Of a DNA stretch of 64,000 nt, positions 41,306 to 51,849 are shown one piece after another (position 1 is the first letter of the stretch; each line of letters begins with the position of its first letter). The translations under genes and the position numbers were made by a program. The stretch comes from Shewanella seohaensis (GTDB lineage Bacteria; Pseudomonadota; Gammaproteobacteria; Enterobacterales; Shewanellaceae). The stretch covers positions 4,526,001-4,590,000 of the forward strand of contig NZ_CP104900.1 of the NCBI RefSeq assembly GCF_025449215.1, read 5' to 3'. The notes under the pieces are model-generated. The model was given only the letters and a program-made list of their open reading frames with translations. It made no database searches and was not told the origin of the DNA.

Positions 41306-42613
41306 TTAACAAACAGCCTTTTCTGTCGACGGATCGAAGATAAAGGTTTCCAACTCACCCTGACTCTGCTTAGCTAATCGGTGCCAATCGGCCTCCAATA
41401 AGCGTACAGACAAAATACAGTTCCCCAGATCGTCATACTCTTTCTGCTGTATCACATCCAGTCGATAAAACTGGCCAAGATAATGTCCAGCAGTTGCTGG
41501 AATCTTAAGTGTAAACTCATGAATAACTTCACCAATCAACTCGGTGATCGCCTTCAGGAGCAGATCAAATCCCAAACGTTTTTGTGCCGAAAGCCAGACG
41601 CGTACCGGCTTACCACGTTCATCGTATTCAATGCGCGGCGCGACATCCTCAAGCAGGTCGATTTTATTACAAACGACCAACTGCATCACTTCGGCAGCAT
41701 CGATATCTTCGAGCACGTTTTGCACCTGCTCGAAGTTATCCGCCATGTTTTCATCAGCACAATCAACAATATGAAGCAGCAATTCCGCTTGACGCGTTTC
41801 CTGCAATGTTGCCTTAAACGCGGCAACCAGATCGTGTGGTAAATGGCGAATAAAACCTACAGTATCCGCTAAAATCACGGCACCGTCGGGCAGATCTAAC
41901 TTTCTCAATGTGGGATCGAGTGTGGCAAATAGCTGGTCGGCTGCATAAACATCAGATGAGGTTAAGGCATTAAACAGCGTTGACTTGCCCGCGTTGGTAT
42001 AACCCACTAATGAGACTGTTGGCATGTCACTACGCTTACGGGCGCGGCGACTCTGCTCACGTTGTTTATCAACACGCTCTAAGCGTTTATTGATATTTTT
42101 AATGCGGCCCCTGAGCAAACGTCTATCGGTTTCGAGCTGGGTTTCACCCGGACCACGTAAACCGATACCGCCTTTTTGGCGCTCAAGGTGAGTCCAACCA
42201 CGCACAAGACGCGTCGACATGTGGCGCAATTGCGCTAGCTCCACCTGTAACTTACCTTCATGGGTCCGAGCACGTTGAGCGAAAATATCCAAGATCAGCG
42301 TGGTTCGGTCCAATACTCGGCACTGACACACCTGTTCAAGGTTTCGCTCTTGAGCAGGACTCAAGGCGTGATTGAAAATAACCACATTAGCCTCGGTTGC
42401 AGCTACTAATGCAGCTAACTCCTCGGCTTTACCAGAACCAATAAAAAACTTACGGTCTGGTGAGCGTCGACTTCCAGTAATGACCCCGACTGAGCGTGCT
42501 CCAGCTGACTCGACTAATAGCTGTAACTCGACTAAGTCTTCTCGGCGTTCCTCATCGGAAAAGTCGATATGGACAAGAACCGCTGTTTCTCCCGCCTCAT
42601 AACGATCAAACAA
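41306..42613 (-). CDS. hflX: GTPase HflX
   Basis: A protein of 435 residues. The N-terminal ribosome-binding domain is followed by the G domain: GYTNAGKSTLFNAL (G1), DTVGFIRHLPHDL (G3) and NKIDLL (G4). HflX rescues or splits stalled 70S ribosomes under stress. It lies between hfq and hflK, as in E. coli. No break was seen. Confidence 0.97.
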   Translation of the reverse strand: MFDRYEAGETAVLVHIDFSDEERREDLVELQLLVESAGARSVGVITGSRRSPDRKFFIGSGKAEELAALVAATEANVVIFNHALSPAQERNLEQVCQCRVLDRTTLILDIFAQRARTHEGKLQVELAQLRHMSTRLVRGWTHLERQKGGIGLRGPGETQLETDRRLLRGRIKNINKRLERVDKQREQSRRARKRSDMPTVSLVGYTNAGKSTLFNALTSSDVYAADQLFATLDPTLRKLDLPDGAVILADTVGFIRHLPHDLVAAFKATLQETRQAELLLHIVDCADENMADNFEQVQNVLEDIDAAEVMQLVVCNKIDLLEDVAPRIEYDERGKPVRVWLSAQKRLGFDLLLKAITELIGEVIHEFTLKIPATAGHYLGQFYRLDVIQQKEYDDLGNCILSVRLLEADWHRLAKQSQGELETFIFDPSTEKAVC

Positions 42614-42637
42614 GAAGCAAACTCCTCAAACTAAAAC

Positions 42638-42910
42638 TTATTCGCCACTTGGCATATCGTCTTGCGCGCCATAACCGCCCTGGGCATTTTGATGGCCAGC
42701 AACGTTAAATGGACGAGCAGGTACTACGGTAGAAATAGCGTGTTTGTAAACCATTTGGCTCACTGTGTTTTTCAACAGAATGACAAACTGATCAAACGAC
42801 TCTACCTGTCCTTGGAGTTTAATGCCGTTTACCAAGTAAATTGATACCGGAACGCGTTCACGTCGTAATGCGTTCAAAAATGGGTCTTGTAAAGATTGCC
42901 CCTTAGCCAT
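42638..42910 (-). CDS. hfq: RNA chaperone Hfq
   Basis: A protein of 90 residues. The Sm core has [42 protein letters not shown] and [10 protein letters not shown], close to E. coli Hfq in the RNA-binding residues (shown in part). The C-terminal tail is short. Hfq pairs small RNAs with mRNAs. It lies between miaA and hflX as usual. Confidence 0.98.
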   Translation of the reverse strand: MAKGQSLQDPFLNALRRERVPVSIYLVNGIKLQGQVESFDQFVILLKNTVSQMVYKHAISTVVPARPFNVAGHQNAQGGYGAQDDMPSGE

Positions 42911-43002
42911 TTTATTATTTCCTTTTTAATTTATATAAAAATAAATCGTTATCAGTGAAGTTTTTTGTTTAGTTTTAGTATTATACAGCAAGGGCTAATA
43001 AG

Positions 43003-43928
43003 CTAGCGGCATTGACGCATAAGTGTAACTAAATTCCCCTCAGCACCACTTTCAAGCCAATTCAACTCTGGCCAACTACGCAACCATGTTAATTGACGCT
43101 TAGCCAATTGCCTAGTAGCGGCAACGGATTTTTCGACCATAGTATCATAGTCATATTCCCCATCGAGATACTGCCAACATTGTCGATATCCCACGCAACG
43201 CATTGAGGGCAAATCTAAATGTAGGTCACCTCTCGCTTTCAGCTGGGCGACTTCATCAATAAAACCTTGCTCTAACATTATCCGAAAACGCTGCCCGATT
43301 AACTCATGCAGCACTTTGCGCTCACGGGGCGCAATGGCAAATTGCACCACATCGTAGGGTAAAGGAGCCGACTTGGTTTGAGTTAACTCGGTCAGACTCT
43401 TACCGCTTATTCTATATACTTCTATCGCTCTTGAAAGCCTTTGTGGATCATTAGGATGAATTCTTTCTGCCGATACGGGATCTATCTCCCTTAATTGCGC
43501 GTGCAGTGCTTCCCATCCGTTTGCGTCCGCTTCGGCTTGGATCTCGGTCCGAATCGCCTCATCGGCACTCGGTAACGGCGATAATCCTTCTAATAGCGCC
43601 TTAAAGTACATCATGGTGCCGCCCACTAATACGGGGTCTTTCCCATGCTAATAATCTGTTCAATCTCGCGCAGCGCATCGGCTCTAAAATCGGCGGCGGA
43701 GTAGCTCTCTGCCGGATCGCGGATGTCGATCAGTCGATGCGGACCTCGTACTAATTCCTCGGCAGAGGGCTTAGCACTGCCAATGTCCATGCCACGATAG
43801 ATCAATGCTGAATCAACCGAGATAATCTCGCAATTATGCTTTTCGGCTAATTCGAGTGCTAAAGCGGTTTTTCCGGACGCCGTTGGTCCCATCAAAAAAA
43901 CCACTTTTGGCTGTAATTCTTTATTCAA
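43003..43928 (-). pseudogene. miaA: tRNA dimethylallyltransferase MiaA, frameshifted
   Basis: Two frames, 43928-43626 and 43626-43003, cover one MiaA of about 308 residues. The first has the Walker [14 protein letters not shown] and ends early after MGKTPY. The second begins [13 protein letters not shown]. Adding one C to the C4 run near 43632-43635 restores the usual TP(V)LVGGTMMYF. MiaA adds dimethylallyl to A37 of tRNAs reading UNN codons. The start overlaps mutL by eight bases. As read the enzyme would be lost, but sequencing error is likely. Confidence 0.9.
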
Positions 43929-45855
43929 TTGCTTGCTCTTCTAGCCACGATTGCCAAGGTAAGGATACTGCTTTATCGGCAATTTGCTGTCTTTTCTCTT
44001 CAGTTAACTGACTATAGGCCGCCCAAATATCCGCGGCCGAGGTAAATCCAGTTAAACTCTGCTCTGCCAGCCACACAGCCAATGCATTAGGTGCTGGCGC
44101 TTCAAAACGTAGCGATTGCAACCACTCGGGGATCACCTTCGCTAACTGGCTATCCCTGAGATATGGGGGCACTTTTTTGATTATCAACTGCTGATAGCGA
44201 ATTGTTAGTTCTAATCCTAATTGCCGGATAAGTGTTTCATGTTCTTCGAGTAATGCTGGCCAATCCGTATCGGCGGCTATCGACACTGGCATCAATAATG
44301 GCTGACCTATCAAACCAGTTGCCAGCTTTGTTTCTATCTCATGGCTACGTGTCGCTAACGCCACAGATTGAATTGGCAACAGACTCAGGTTTTGCCCTTG
44401 CGCTAATACCCAATATTGACCATTGAGTATGGCGGGCATTGCAAGCACGGGTTGATACGGCTTGTCCTGCACGCTATAGGATGGCGTTTGCAATAATTCG
44501 CCGTAACTGGCGATAGCCGCCTTAGAAGGAAGCTCGGCTCGGGCACGATTTTCCCCAGCCGAACCACTACGTGACTCCCGCGGAACCGCCATACTGCCGT
44601 AGGTATTGCTCTGCACGCCAGCGTACGGACGCGTGCTAGCAATATCCCGAGTAAGCTCAGCTAGCTGAGAATCCCGTGATATCTCGGCGCGAGAAGTATC
44701 AGCACGCGAAGCTGCATCCCAATTTGAATGCGTTTTAGATTCAGGCGATTGCAGCTCGAAGGCATGATGCTCAGTTTGTGCCTGCACCCTAGATTCGGAG
44801 AGAGAGACCTCATCCCTAACCTGTGGCGAACTTGGCTCGAAAGGACGCTCAAAACCCAGCTCGCTCGCTTCTTCGAGCGCCGATTGCAGTGCCTGCAGAA
44901 TATAATCATGCACATAACGGCTCTGATGAAAGCGCACTTCGTGTTTCGCCGGATGCACGTTTACATCTACCTGATGGGGATCGATATCCAGCATCAACAC
45001 ATAACCCGGCTGTTCGACCTCGGCTTTTTGGGCAAATGCTTGGCGCACCGCATGATTGACTAAACGGTCGCGCACTAAGCGGCCATTCACATAAAAGTAA
45101 TGGGTGTCGGTTAACACCGTTGACCAAGGCGACTGTAAATAACCACTTAAACGTAGGTCATCGTGTTGGCATTCGACCCGCAACGCCTCATCGGCAAATT
45201 GACGTCCAGCAACCTGAGTCAATCGCTGCAAATACTGCGGCTCATTCATCGCCGGACGATAGTTACGTACGGTTTTGCCATTGTGGGTCAAAGTAAAGTG
45301 GATATCCCCACGCACTAACGCAATGCGTTTTAACCATTCATCGATATGGGTAAATTCGGTTTTATCGCTTTTAAGAAAACGTCTACGGGCGGGCGTATTA
45401 AAGAACAGGTCGACAACTTCGATAGTTGAACCAACAGGATGCGCGGCCGGCATGACCTTAACCGCCATGTCGACGCCTTCGGCATAAGCCTGCCAGGCTT
45501 CCGTTTGCTCAGCGGTACGCGAGGTCAAGGTTAAGCGGGACACTGAGCTGATACTCGCCAATGCCTCGCCGCGAAAACCAAAGCTGAGGATGGCTTCAAG
45601 GTCGTCAAGAGAGTGCAGTTTCGAGGTGGCATGCCGCGACAAGGCCAAGGCCAGCTCATCCTTTGGGATCCCCGAACCATTGTCGCGGATCTTAATCAGC
45701 TTGCTGCCGCCCTTATCGATTTCGATATCGATACGCGTCGCCCCAGCATCTAGGCTGTTCTCGACAAGTTCCTTCACCACAGAAGCCGGCCGTTCGACCA
45801 CCTCGCCGGCGGCGATTTGGTTGGCTAGTTGCGGCGGAAGGATCTGAATCCCCAT
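43921..45855 (-). CDS. mutL: DNA mismatch repair protein MutL
   Basis: A protein of 644 residues from ATG 45855 ([10 protein letters not shown]), which has a GGAT ribosome-binding site at good distance; upstream in-frame ATGs at 45864 and 45912 are worse placed. The GHKL ATPase motifs are [17 protein letters not shown] and [23 protein letters not shown] (split). A linker of low complexity follows near 350-470, then the dimerisation domain. It links MutS to MutH. It lies between amiB and miaA. Confidence 0.95.
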   Translation of the reverse strand: MGIQILPPQLANQIAAGEVVERPASVVKELVENSLDAGATRIDIEIDKGGSKLIKIRDNGSGIPKDELALALSRHATSKLHSLDDLEAILSFGFRGEALASISSVSRLTLTSRTAEQTEAWQAYAEGVDMAVKVMPAAHPVGSTIEVVDLFFNTPARRRFLKSDKTEFTHIDEWLKRIALVRGDIHFTLTHNGKTVRNYRPAMNEPQYLQRLTQVAGRQFADEALRVECQHDDLRLSGYLQSPWSTVLTDTHYFYVNGRLVRDRLVNHAVRQAFAQKAEVEQPGYVLMLDIDPHQVDVNVHPAKHEVRFHQSRYVHDYILQALQSALEEASELGFERPFEPSSPQVRDEVSLSESRVQAQTEHHAFELQSPESKTHSNWDAASRADTSRAEISRDSQLAELTRDIASTRPYAGVQSNTYGSMAVPRESRSGSAGENRARAELPSKAAIASYGELLQTPSYSVQDKPYQPVLAMPAILNGQYWVLAQGQNLSLLPIQSVALATRSHEIETKLATGLIGQPLLMPVSIAADTDWPALLEEHETLIRQLGLELTIRYQQLIIKKVPPYLRDSQLAKVIPEWLQSLRFEAPAPNALAVWLAEQSLTGFTSAADIWAAYSQLTEEKRQQIADKAVSLPWQSWLEEQAIE

Positions 45856-45868
45856 AGACTTCATCCTA

Positions 45869-47259
45869 TTAACTCTCAGGAATGACGAGTGTTTGCCCGA
45901 GTTGTACCACATCCGTCTTCATGCCATTGGCGCGCTTAATGCTGGCCATAGGCACTTGATAACGTTGAGCAATAGCCGAAAGTGACTCGCCGCGGCTCAC
46001 CTTGTGTTTAATATTTCCAGAGGATGATTTCGCGCTCGTGCTGGCCGTTGTGCCACCGCTATTACGCTTCGCGAGCAAGGTGTCAGCTGGCGGGTTATTG
46101 TGGAAATAACGGCTAACGCCCTTATGGATAGCGGTTGCGATACTTTCCTGATGGCGACTGCTGTTGAGCAAGCGCTCTTCCTTCGGATTCGAGATAAATC
46201 CTGTCTCCACCAGAATGGAGGGAATATCGGGGGATTTTAATACCGCAAGGCTCGCAGACTCAGGGCGACTCTTATGCAGCTCAGTCACAGAGCCGAGATC
46301 CTTCAAAATATCCCCAGCAACAGAGTGACCTATGGCCATCGAACTGTTCATAGACATGTCGAGCAGAGTCATTGCAAGATACTGTTCATTATCGGTATTT
46401 TGGATAATTTCCCCGGCACCACCCAAGAGTTCTGAGTGTTTCTCTTTTTGCTCTAACCAACGACCAATTTCACTGTTCGCGCGGCGCATCGACAATACCC
46501 ACACTGACGCCCCCTTTGGCTGGGGCGAGGTAAAAGCATCGGCGTGGATAGAAATCAGTAAATCGGCCTTACTGTTACGGGCGAGCTCGGAGCGCTTGTT
46601 CAAATTCACAAAGTAATCGCCAGTACGGATCATCACGGCGCGCATACCCGGCGTGTCGTTGATCTTACTGGCCACTCTTTTTGCTATTTCCAGTGCGACT
46701 TTTTTCTCGTAAACACCTGAAGGCCCAATAGAACCAGGATCATCACCACCATGACCCGCATCAATGGCCACCACAATATCACGGGACGATTGCGCCGATT
46801 GAGTAACCGTTTTAACGGGAGTTGAGCTAACGACAGCTGTCGCCGTGGTTAAGGTTTTATCCTCGAGATCGACCACCAGACGATTACCATAGGGCGCCGT
46901 CACAGGTAGAGAAAACAGGTTAGCATTTAATGGCTTAACCAGATCGATCACCAAACGTAAATCACCTTTAGTGGGTGATTTGCTGACGCGAACCCCTTTA
47001 ACCAATTTACTGTTGTTATCGATATTTTTCAGGCTCAGTTTTGTCGAAGCCTTTTTAAGATCGACCACTAAACGATTGGGTCCATCGAGGGAAAAATAAG
47101 TGTAATTAGGCGCTTCGCTCAAATCGAACACCACCCGGGTCGACTCGGGGGCAGCCCAAATACGCACGCCCTCAAGCTGGTTAGCCGCGTGGGCTGCTAC
47201 AGCAAAAAAAGCGCACAGAAAAAAGTAATAGTTTGAAAGTAATGCTTATTTTTAGTCAT
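45869..47259 (-). pseudogene. amiB: N-acetylmuramoyl-L-alanine amidase AmiB, signal-peptide frameshift
   Basis: The body (47167-45869) has an AMIN domain (about 1-110), the amidase_3 catalytic domain with zinc ligands in AIDAGHGGDDPG, a later Glu and HADAF, and a C-terminal LysM repeat (HKVSRGESLSAIAQRYQVP). It splits septal peptidoglycan. The frame has no signal peptide of its own. An ATG at 47259 begins a typical one (KHYFQTITFFCALF), but in another frame. Adding one T to the T7 run (47204-47210) joins both. Secretion would be lost as read. Confidence 0.92.
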
Positions 47260-47267
47260 CTTTGTTT

Positions 47268-47726
47268 TTATTTTATTGCGGCTAATAGCTTTTTACCTGA
47301 TTCTGTTAAGGCTCGAATTTGGATTTCACGTCCTTGGTTAACATAATTTAAATGCAGGTGAATATCGGCATCGGGCAAGAGTCCATGACCTTTGTCGGGC
47401 CATTCCACAATGCACAGGCTGCTATCGGTAAAGTAATCACGGATCCCCATGAACTCGAGTTCTTCAGGATCGTTTAAACGATACAAATCAAAATGATAAA
47501 CTTCGACACCGTCTAGCTCATAAGGTTCAACTAAAGTGTAGGTCGGGCTCTTTACCGCTCCTTTATGCCCTAATCCTTGGATTAAACCGCGGCTCAGAGT
47601 GGTTTTACCCGCCCCTAAATCCCCCGTCAAATACAGAGTCAAAGGCGCTTGAATATGGCGGGCCAGTTTTTGCCCAACCGCAATAGTCTCGTCTTCGTTA
47701 TTTAATTGAAAGGTTAACTCTGTCAT
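47268..47726 (-). CDS. tsaE: tRNA threonylcarbamoyladenosine biosynthesis ATPase TsaE
   Basis: A protein of 152 residues from ATG 47726 (MTELTFQL); an ATG at 47765 gives an unusual tail. Walker A is GDLGAGKTTLSRGL, followed by KSPTYTLVEPY and the FDLYRLNDPEELEFMG block of TsaE. It helps make the t6A base at tRNA position 37 with TsaB/C/D. It lies between nnr and amiB, as in E. coli, and is only a few bases from amiB. Confidence 0.96.
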   Translation of the reverse strand: MTELTFQLNNEDETIAVGQKLARHIQAPLTLYLTGDLGAGKTTLSRGLIQGLGHKGAVKSPTYTLVEPYELDGVEVYHFDLYRLNDPEELEFMGIRDYFTDSSLCIVEWPDKGHGLLPDADIHLHLNYVNQGREIQIRALTESGKKLLAAIK

Positions 47727-47805
47727 TTCCGCTTTTATCACTGCTGTTATGGATGGAGGAGGCAACTTAAGCGCGGAAATGTCCTGCGCTTAAGTTTTAC
47801 AGCGC

Positions 47806-49305
47806 CTAGAGTAAATCACTATTTACTAATTGGCGAATAAAAGGCATCAAATCGCTGGCTAACATACCCCGTTCACCCTGCACTGCAGCCAGATCCGCCG
47901 CGCAGCCATGAACGACAACCCCAACAACGGTCGCCTGCATGTTATCCATTCCTTGAGCCATAAGTGCGCCTATAATACCAGATAACACATCGCCGCACCC
48001 ACCACTCGCAAGCCCAGGATTACCAACAGGTGCCACGACCATCTGTTTTCCATCAAAAATGACAGTGCCCGCGCCTTTGAGCAGCACCACGCCACCATAT
48101 TTTTGCTGCAGAGCACGCACGGCAGCAAATCTATCCTGCTCAATGTCGGCGACACTGCATCCCAAGAGCCGCGCAGCTTCCCCGGGATGAGGCGTGAGTA
48201 CCCAGTTAGTTTGCCTGCGCGGTTCTTGGCTGAGCAGATTCAGGGCATCGGCATCGAGCACACAGGGTTTATCGCTTAAGCCCGCGGCTTTAAACAAGTT
48301 ATAACCCCAGTCGTGTTTTCCTAAACCGGGGCCAAGTACCACCACCTGTGCCCAACCTAGGCGCAGATAGACTTCCATATCGACCAGTTCACAGCCCCAA
48401 AACATCAATTCGGGGCGCGAGACGTTTACTGTCAGTTGATGCTCAGGCCTGCTGATCACAGTCACCAATCCGGCGCCCGCACGTAAACAAGCTTCACTGG
48501 CGAGGCGAATGGCTCCAGCCATACCAAAGTCACCACCGATCAGCGTTACCTTACCCGATTGCCCCTTGTGGCTGTCCCGTGCTCTTGCGGCAAAATGGCT
48601 TTTTAACATTTCACCGCCGACTCGCGTTGCACTCTCAGTATCGAAGAAAGGCGTTAATCCCAGATCGGCAAAGGCTAAATGGCCGCAGTGGTGTCTCGCC
48701 TTGCTGGTCAAAAGCCCCTGTTTTAATCCACCAAAGCACAGAGTGACATCCGCCATCACGGCGACCTGAGCGACAACGCCAGTATCGGCAACGATCCCCG
48801 AGGGCAGATCTAAACTCAGCACCCAAGCCTCACTCTGATTGACGGCATGGATCAGTGCAGCAATATCCTCACGCACGGCGCCCTTAACTCCCGTGCCCAG
48901 TAAACCATCGATAATGACTGGCGCCTGCAGTATCGCTTCGATATTTGGGGAATCGATAACACCGCCCTGGTTTAGATAGGCAGAAAGTGCCTGCTCGAAT
49001 TCAGCAGTGCCTTGGGTCTTGAGCAAGTACACCTTGACCTGATGCCCTGCTTCTAAGGCTAGGCGCGCGCAGACTAGCGCATCGGCGCCATTATTGCCGC
49101 TGCCCGCCAATACCAGTAAAGGCATTCCTTCAAGCTGAGGATGCCGTTCACGCTGCTGAGTAAAGCACTCAAATGCTGCTCGACCAGCACGTTCAACTAA
49201 TTGATATAAAGTGGTTTCCCCTTCTGAAACAGCGAGCAATTCGGCGGCTCTCACCTGCTGCTGCGTATAAAGCGCCGTGGGTAAACTCGATAAATCTTGT
49301 GCCAT
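47806..49305 (-). CDS. nnr: Bifunctional NAD(P)H-hydrate epimerase / ADP-dependent dehydratase
   Basis: A protein of 499 residues from ATG 49305, which has GGAG at good distance (an in-frame ATG at 49347 does not). The N-terminal YjeF epimerase domain has LAGSGNNGADALVCARL, and the C-terminal kinase-like dehydratase has LTPHPGEAARLLG and GSGGCGDVLSGIIG-like (PVGNPGLASGGCGDVL). It repairs hydrated NAD(P)H. It heads the nnr-tsaE-amiB cluster. Confidence 0.95.
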   Translation of the reverse strand: MAQDLSSLPTALYTQQQVRAAELLAVSEGETTLYQLVERAGRAAFECFTQQRERHPQLEGMPLLVLAGSGNNGADALVCARLALEAGHQVKVYLLKTQGTAEFEQALSAYLNQGGVIDSPNIEAILQAPVIIDGLLGTGVKGAVREDIAALIHAVNQSEAWVLSLDLPSGIVADTGVVAQVAVMADVTLCFGGLKQGLLTSKARHHCGHLAFADLGLTPFFDTESATRVGGEMLKSHFAARARDSHKGQSGKVTLIGGDFGMAGAIRLASEACLRAGAGLVTVISRPEHQLTVNVSRPELMFWGCELVDMEVYLRLGWAQVVVLGPGLGKHDWGYNLFKAAGLSDKPCVLDADALNLLSQEPRRQTNWVLTPHPGEAARLLGCSVADIEQDRFAAVRALQQKYGGVVLLKGAGTVIFDGKQMVVAPVGNPGLASGGCGDVLSGIIGALMAQGMDNMQATVVGVVVHGCAADLAAVQGERGMLASDLMPFIRQLVNSDLL

Positions 49306-49506
49306 AGAGGATCTCCTGCGCGACAAATAATCAAAAGGACAGCTCACCTAACACCCCCTGTGATTGGTGAGAACCAAGCATTACAAGGTCAAATCAACCA
49401 ATGAGATCAAGAAAGTAGCAAAAAACGCCCCAAAAAATTATGACGTAAATCAGTTGCCATGCAAAAAGCGTCCAAAGTGAAAAATACTCATCCGGTAGAG
49501 ACAACA

Positions 49507-49530
49507 AAGCCAGCATTACGCTGGCTTTGA
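49507..49530 (-). terminator. Terminator after the helical hypothetical gene
   Basis: Hairpin AAAGCCAGC-ATTA-CGCTGGCTTT... then a short TTGTTG stretch on the minus strand. It lies 20 bases after the stop. Confidence 0.75.
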
Positions 49531-49549
49531 AAGGTCATTCTGAATCGGA

Positions 49550-50005
49550 TTAGATATCGTCCATCCGAATTGTGCTATGCACTAGGCGTTGCTGCTGAGT
49601 TTTCTCCACTCGGATCAGGCCCTCTAATGCGGTGCGGGCATCCTCGGCAGTAGTTGAGTTAACGGTTTTTTCCAATAAGCCAATCAGTCGATTTTCTAAA
49701 TCGAGGTGCAGATTCAGCACATCATCTTCGTTCATATTGGCGGGCAGCATAGTGTCTTGGCAGCGTTTGGTAAAGTCTTCAAATACAAAGTCTTTATACC
49801 AAGTATCTAATACTCTAACGGGCGCCTCATCCATATAATCACGCAATTTTTCAGCCACATGTTTTTGGTGAGACTCAAAATATTCCAGCATCATCTTCAC
49901 GCGGGCAGAATCGGCCTGATTGTTCAGTCGGCCATAGAGTTGCGCCATATCTAAGCGGCAGTTCGCCACATACTCAAGTAAATCACGCAATTGTTGAATA
50001 CGCAT
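49550..50005 (-). CDS. Conserved helical hypothetical protein
   Basis: A protein of 151 residues from ATG 50005, preceded by GGAG. I do not recognise its function. It is predicted almost fully helical, with RIQQLRDLLEYVANCRLDMAQLYGRL and YFESHQKHVAEKLRDYM (about 40-60), and several conserved His and Glu positions, similar to ferritin-like or hemerythrin-like bundles. There is no signal peptide. It lies between nnr and the tRNA-Gly genes. Confidence 0.7.
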   Translation of the reverse strand: MRIQQLRDLLEYVANCRLDMAQLYGRLNNQADSARVKMMLEYFESHQKHVAEKLRDYMDEAPVRVLDTWYKDFVFEDFTKRCQDTMLPANMNEDDVLNLHLDLENRLIGLLEKTVNSTTAEDARTALEGLIRVEKTQQQRLVHSTIRMDDI

Positions 50006-50014
50006 ATAATGCAC

Positions 50015-50445
50015 TCCAGTGTTAAGCCAACTACTTGGCGCTATTAACTTTGTCTGGATTCATTATGTAAGTAAAAGCGTTGCGAATATTTGAACAAGGT
50101 CATAATTTAACTTTCGCAACGCCATCTAATTTAGGAAATCTTGAAGAAACAAGGCGCAGATCACGCATTAACCTTGCTGTTTTATTTTTTACAAAATAGA
50201 AAACATCAGCGACAACAGCCGCAGAACAGGCAAAGTTTGCCCATACTTCACCGCATTAGCATTAAAAATAACCGTGCAAACAAAGGTTAATAAATTGCAG
50301 CGAGGGGAAATAGCTAAAAAGCGCTTGGAGTAATCAAGAACGAAACAGACATGCTAAGCAAACAGAAAAGCAAAATAGCACTGCGTAAGTTGCGATATAT
50401 CTGTTTGAAATGAAGAAGATTCTATGAGGGAATGACGAGAAAAAT
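50015..50445. other. Gene-free region beside the tRNA-Gly array
   Basis: About 430 bases without any supported gene. An inverted pair GCGTTGCGA (50073) and TCGCAACGC (about 50114) with a 33-base loop may form a stem. The rest is AT-rich with no recognised signal. It lies downstream of the tRNA transcript. Confidence 0.35.
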
Positions 50446-50521
50446 TGGAGCGACATATCGGGTTCGAACCGATGACCTATACCTTGGCAAGGTATCGCTC
50501 TACCAACTGAGCTAATGTCGC
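50446..50521 (-). tRNA. tRNA-Gly (GCC), copy 1
   Basis: A 76-base cloverleaf including encoded CCA. Acceptor GCGACAT pairs with ATGTCGC, discriminator T, D arm TAGCTCAGTTGGTAGAGC, anticodon loop TTGCCAA and T arm GGTTCGAACC. It reads GGC and GGU codons. Confidence 0.97.
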
Positions 50522-50557
50522 ATAATTATCGCTGTCACATCCGCCTTCAAGATTCAC

Positions 50558-50600
50558 AAAGGTATCGTCTATCAACCTTTATCAACTGAGCTAATGTCGC
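50558..50600 (-). pseudogene. Decayed tRNA-Gly 5' half, copy 1
   Basis: The minus strand keeps GCGACATTAGCTCAGTTG, the acceptor and D arm, and a later GATACC, but no anticodon GCC or T arm follows. It lies between two intact copies. Confidence 0.7.
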
Positions 50601-50644
50601 ATAATTTTGTATTTAATGACTTGGTGAATCACTAAATTTGTATT

Positions 50645-50720
50645 TGGAGCGACATATCGGGTTCGAACCGATGACCTATACCTTGGCAAGGTATCGCTCT
50701 ACCAACTGAGCTAATGTCGC
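50645..50720 (-). tRNA. tRNA-Gly (GCC), copy 2
   Basis: The sequence equals copy 1 over all 76 bases. It lies in a unit of about 199 bases with the decayed copy, repeated twice. Confidence 0.97.
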
Positions 50721-50756
50721 ATAATTATCGCTGTCACATCCGCCTTCAAGATTCAC

Positions 50757-50799
50757 AAAGGTATCGTCTATCAACCTTTATCAACTGAGCTAATGTCGC
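50757..50799 (-). pseudogene. Decayed tRNA-Gly 5' half, copy 2
   Basis: It is the same remnant as at 50558-50600, in the second 199-base unit, with nearly identical flanks. Confidence 0.7.
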
Positions 50800-50843
50800 A
50801 TAATTCTGTATTTAATGACTTGGTGAATCACTAAATTTGTATT

Positions 50844-50919
50844 TGGAGCGACATATCGGGTTCGAACCGATGACCTATACCTTGGCAAGGTATCGCTCTA
50901 CCAACTGAGCTAATGTCGC
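50844..50919 (-). tRNA. tRNA-Gly (GCC), copy 3
   Basis: It equals copies 1 and 2. The gap to copy 4 is only eight bases, so these two are processed from one short transcript. Confidence 0.97.
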
Positions 50920-50927
50920 ATAAAATT

Positions 50928-51003
50928 TGGAGCGACATATCGGGTTCGAACCGATGACCTATACCTTGGCAAGGTATCGCTCTACCAACTGAGCTAATGT
51001 CGC
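50928..51003 (-). tRNA. tRNA-Gly (GCC), copy 4
   Basis: It equals the other copies. It is the second intact gene from the promoter side (the array is transcribed towards lower coordinates), after the first decayed unit. Confidence 0.97.
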
Positions 51004-51040
51004 CTTTTGTATCGCTGCCACATTTGCCTTCAACATTCAC

Positions 51041-51083
51041 AAAGGTATCGTCTCCTAACCTTTATCAACTGAGCTAATGTCGC
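51041..51083 (-). pseudogene. Decayed tRNA-Gly 5' half, copy 3
   Basis: It keeps GCGACATTAGCTCAGTTG and diverges afterwards (AGGTTAGGAGACGATACC). It is the promoter-proximal unit of the array. Confidence 0.65.
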
Positions 51084-51192
51084 AATCACTTATATGAGCA
51101 GCGCTTCGTGTCCGCATCAAAAAGTTGAGGCCGCATTATATGAAAAATTTATGCGGCTGCAACCCCTTCTTGCAGATTTATCTGCTGATCGG

Positions 51193-51738
51193 TCAAATTT
51201 TAAATACTTTGCTGCGGTAATACTGTAATTCCGCGATCGACTCTTGGATATCTTGCAGCGCTTGGTGGGTATTTTGCTTTTTGAAACCCGCCATGGTTTC
51301 AGGGCTCCAACGCTTCACTAACTCTTTTACCGTGCTCACGTCGAGATTACGATAATGGAAGTAGTCCTCCAGTTCACGCATATAACGATTTAAGAAACGA
51401 CGGTCCTGACCCACGCTGTTACCACACATAGGTGAGGCACCCTTAGGCACATATTGCTCTAAAAATGCGATGGTTTGTGCAACAGCCTGTGCTTCATTCA
51501 CTTGGCTGGCACGCACTCTATCGATCAGACCCGATTCACCGTGGTGTTTTTGGTTCCAATCATCCATGGCCGCCAGCACATCATCCGATTGATGAATAGC
51601 AATCACAGGCCCCTGACCGATAATATTGAGTTCTTGGTCTGTTACTAAGGTAGCAATTTCAATGACTCTATCGACATCGGGTTCTAACCCTGTCATTTCG
51701 AGATCGATCCAAATGAGATTATTCGCGTCCGCCGCCAT
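51193..51738 (-). CDS. orn: Oligoribonuclease
   Basis: A protein of 181 residues, normal for Orn. The DEDDh exonuclease motifs are [11 protein letters not shown] (near 11), [15 protein letters not shown] (near 105) and a later [13 protein letters not shown]. It degrades two- to five-base RNAs, including pGpG, and is essential in many species. It diverges from rsgA. tRNA-Gly genes lie next to orn, as in E. coli. Confidence 0.97.
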   Translation of the reverse strand: MAADANNLIWIDLEMTGLEPDVDRVIEIATLVTDQELNIIGQGPVIAIHQSDDVLAAMDDWNQKHHGESGLIDRVRASQVNEAQAVAQTIAFLEQYVPKGASPMCGNSVGQDRRFLNRYMRELEDYFHYRNLDVSTVKELVKRWSPETMAGFKKQNTHQALQDIQESIAELQYYRSKVFKI

Positions 51739-51849
51739 AATTCAGCCTTATCATGTCAGTTAGCCTAAATTCAGGCTTTTTATTCAAGAGCGTGTATCAT
51801 ACTGCTTTTTTCAGACACAAAAAATCATCTAATTGACGAAGACAAATCA

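Noticed and set aside
50831..51040. Open frame of 69 codons with an internal repeat
   Set aside because: It is made by reading two tandem tRNA-Gly genes and their spacer; it has no start signal.
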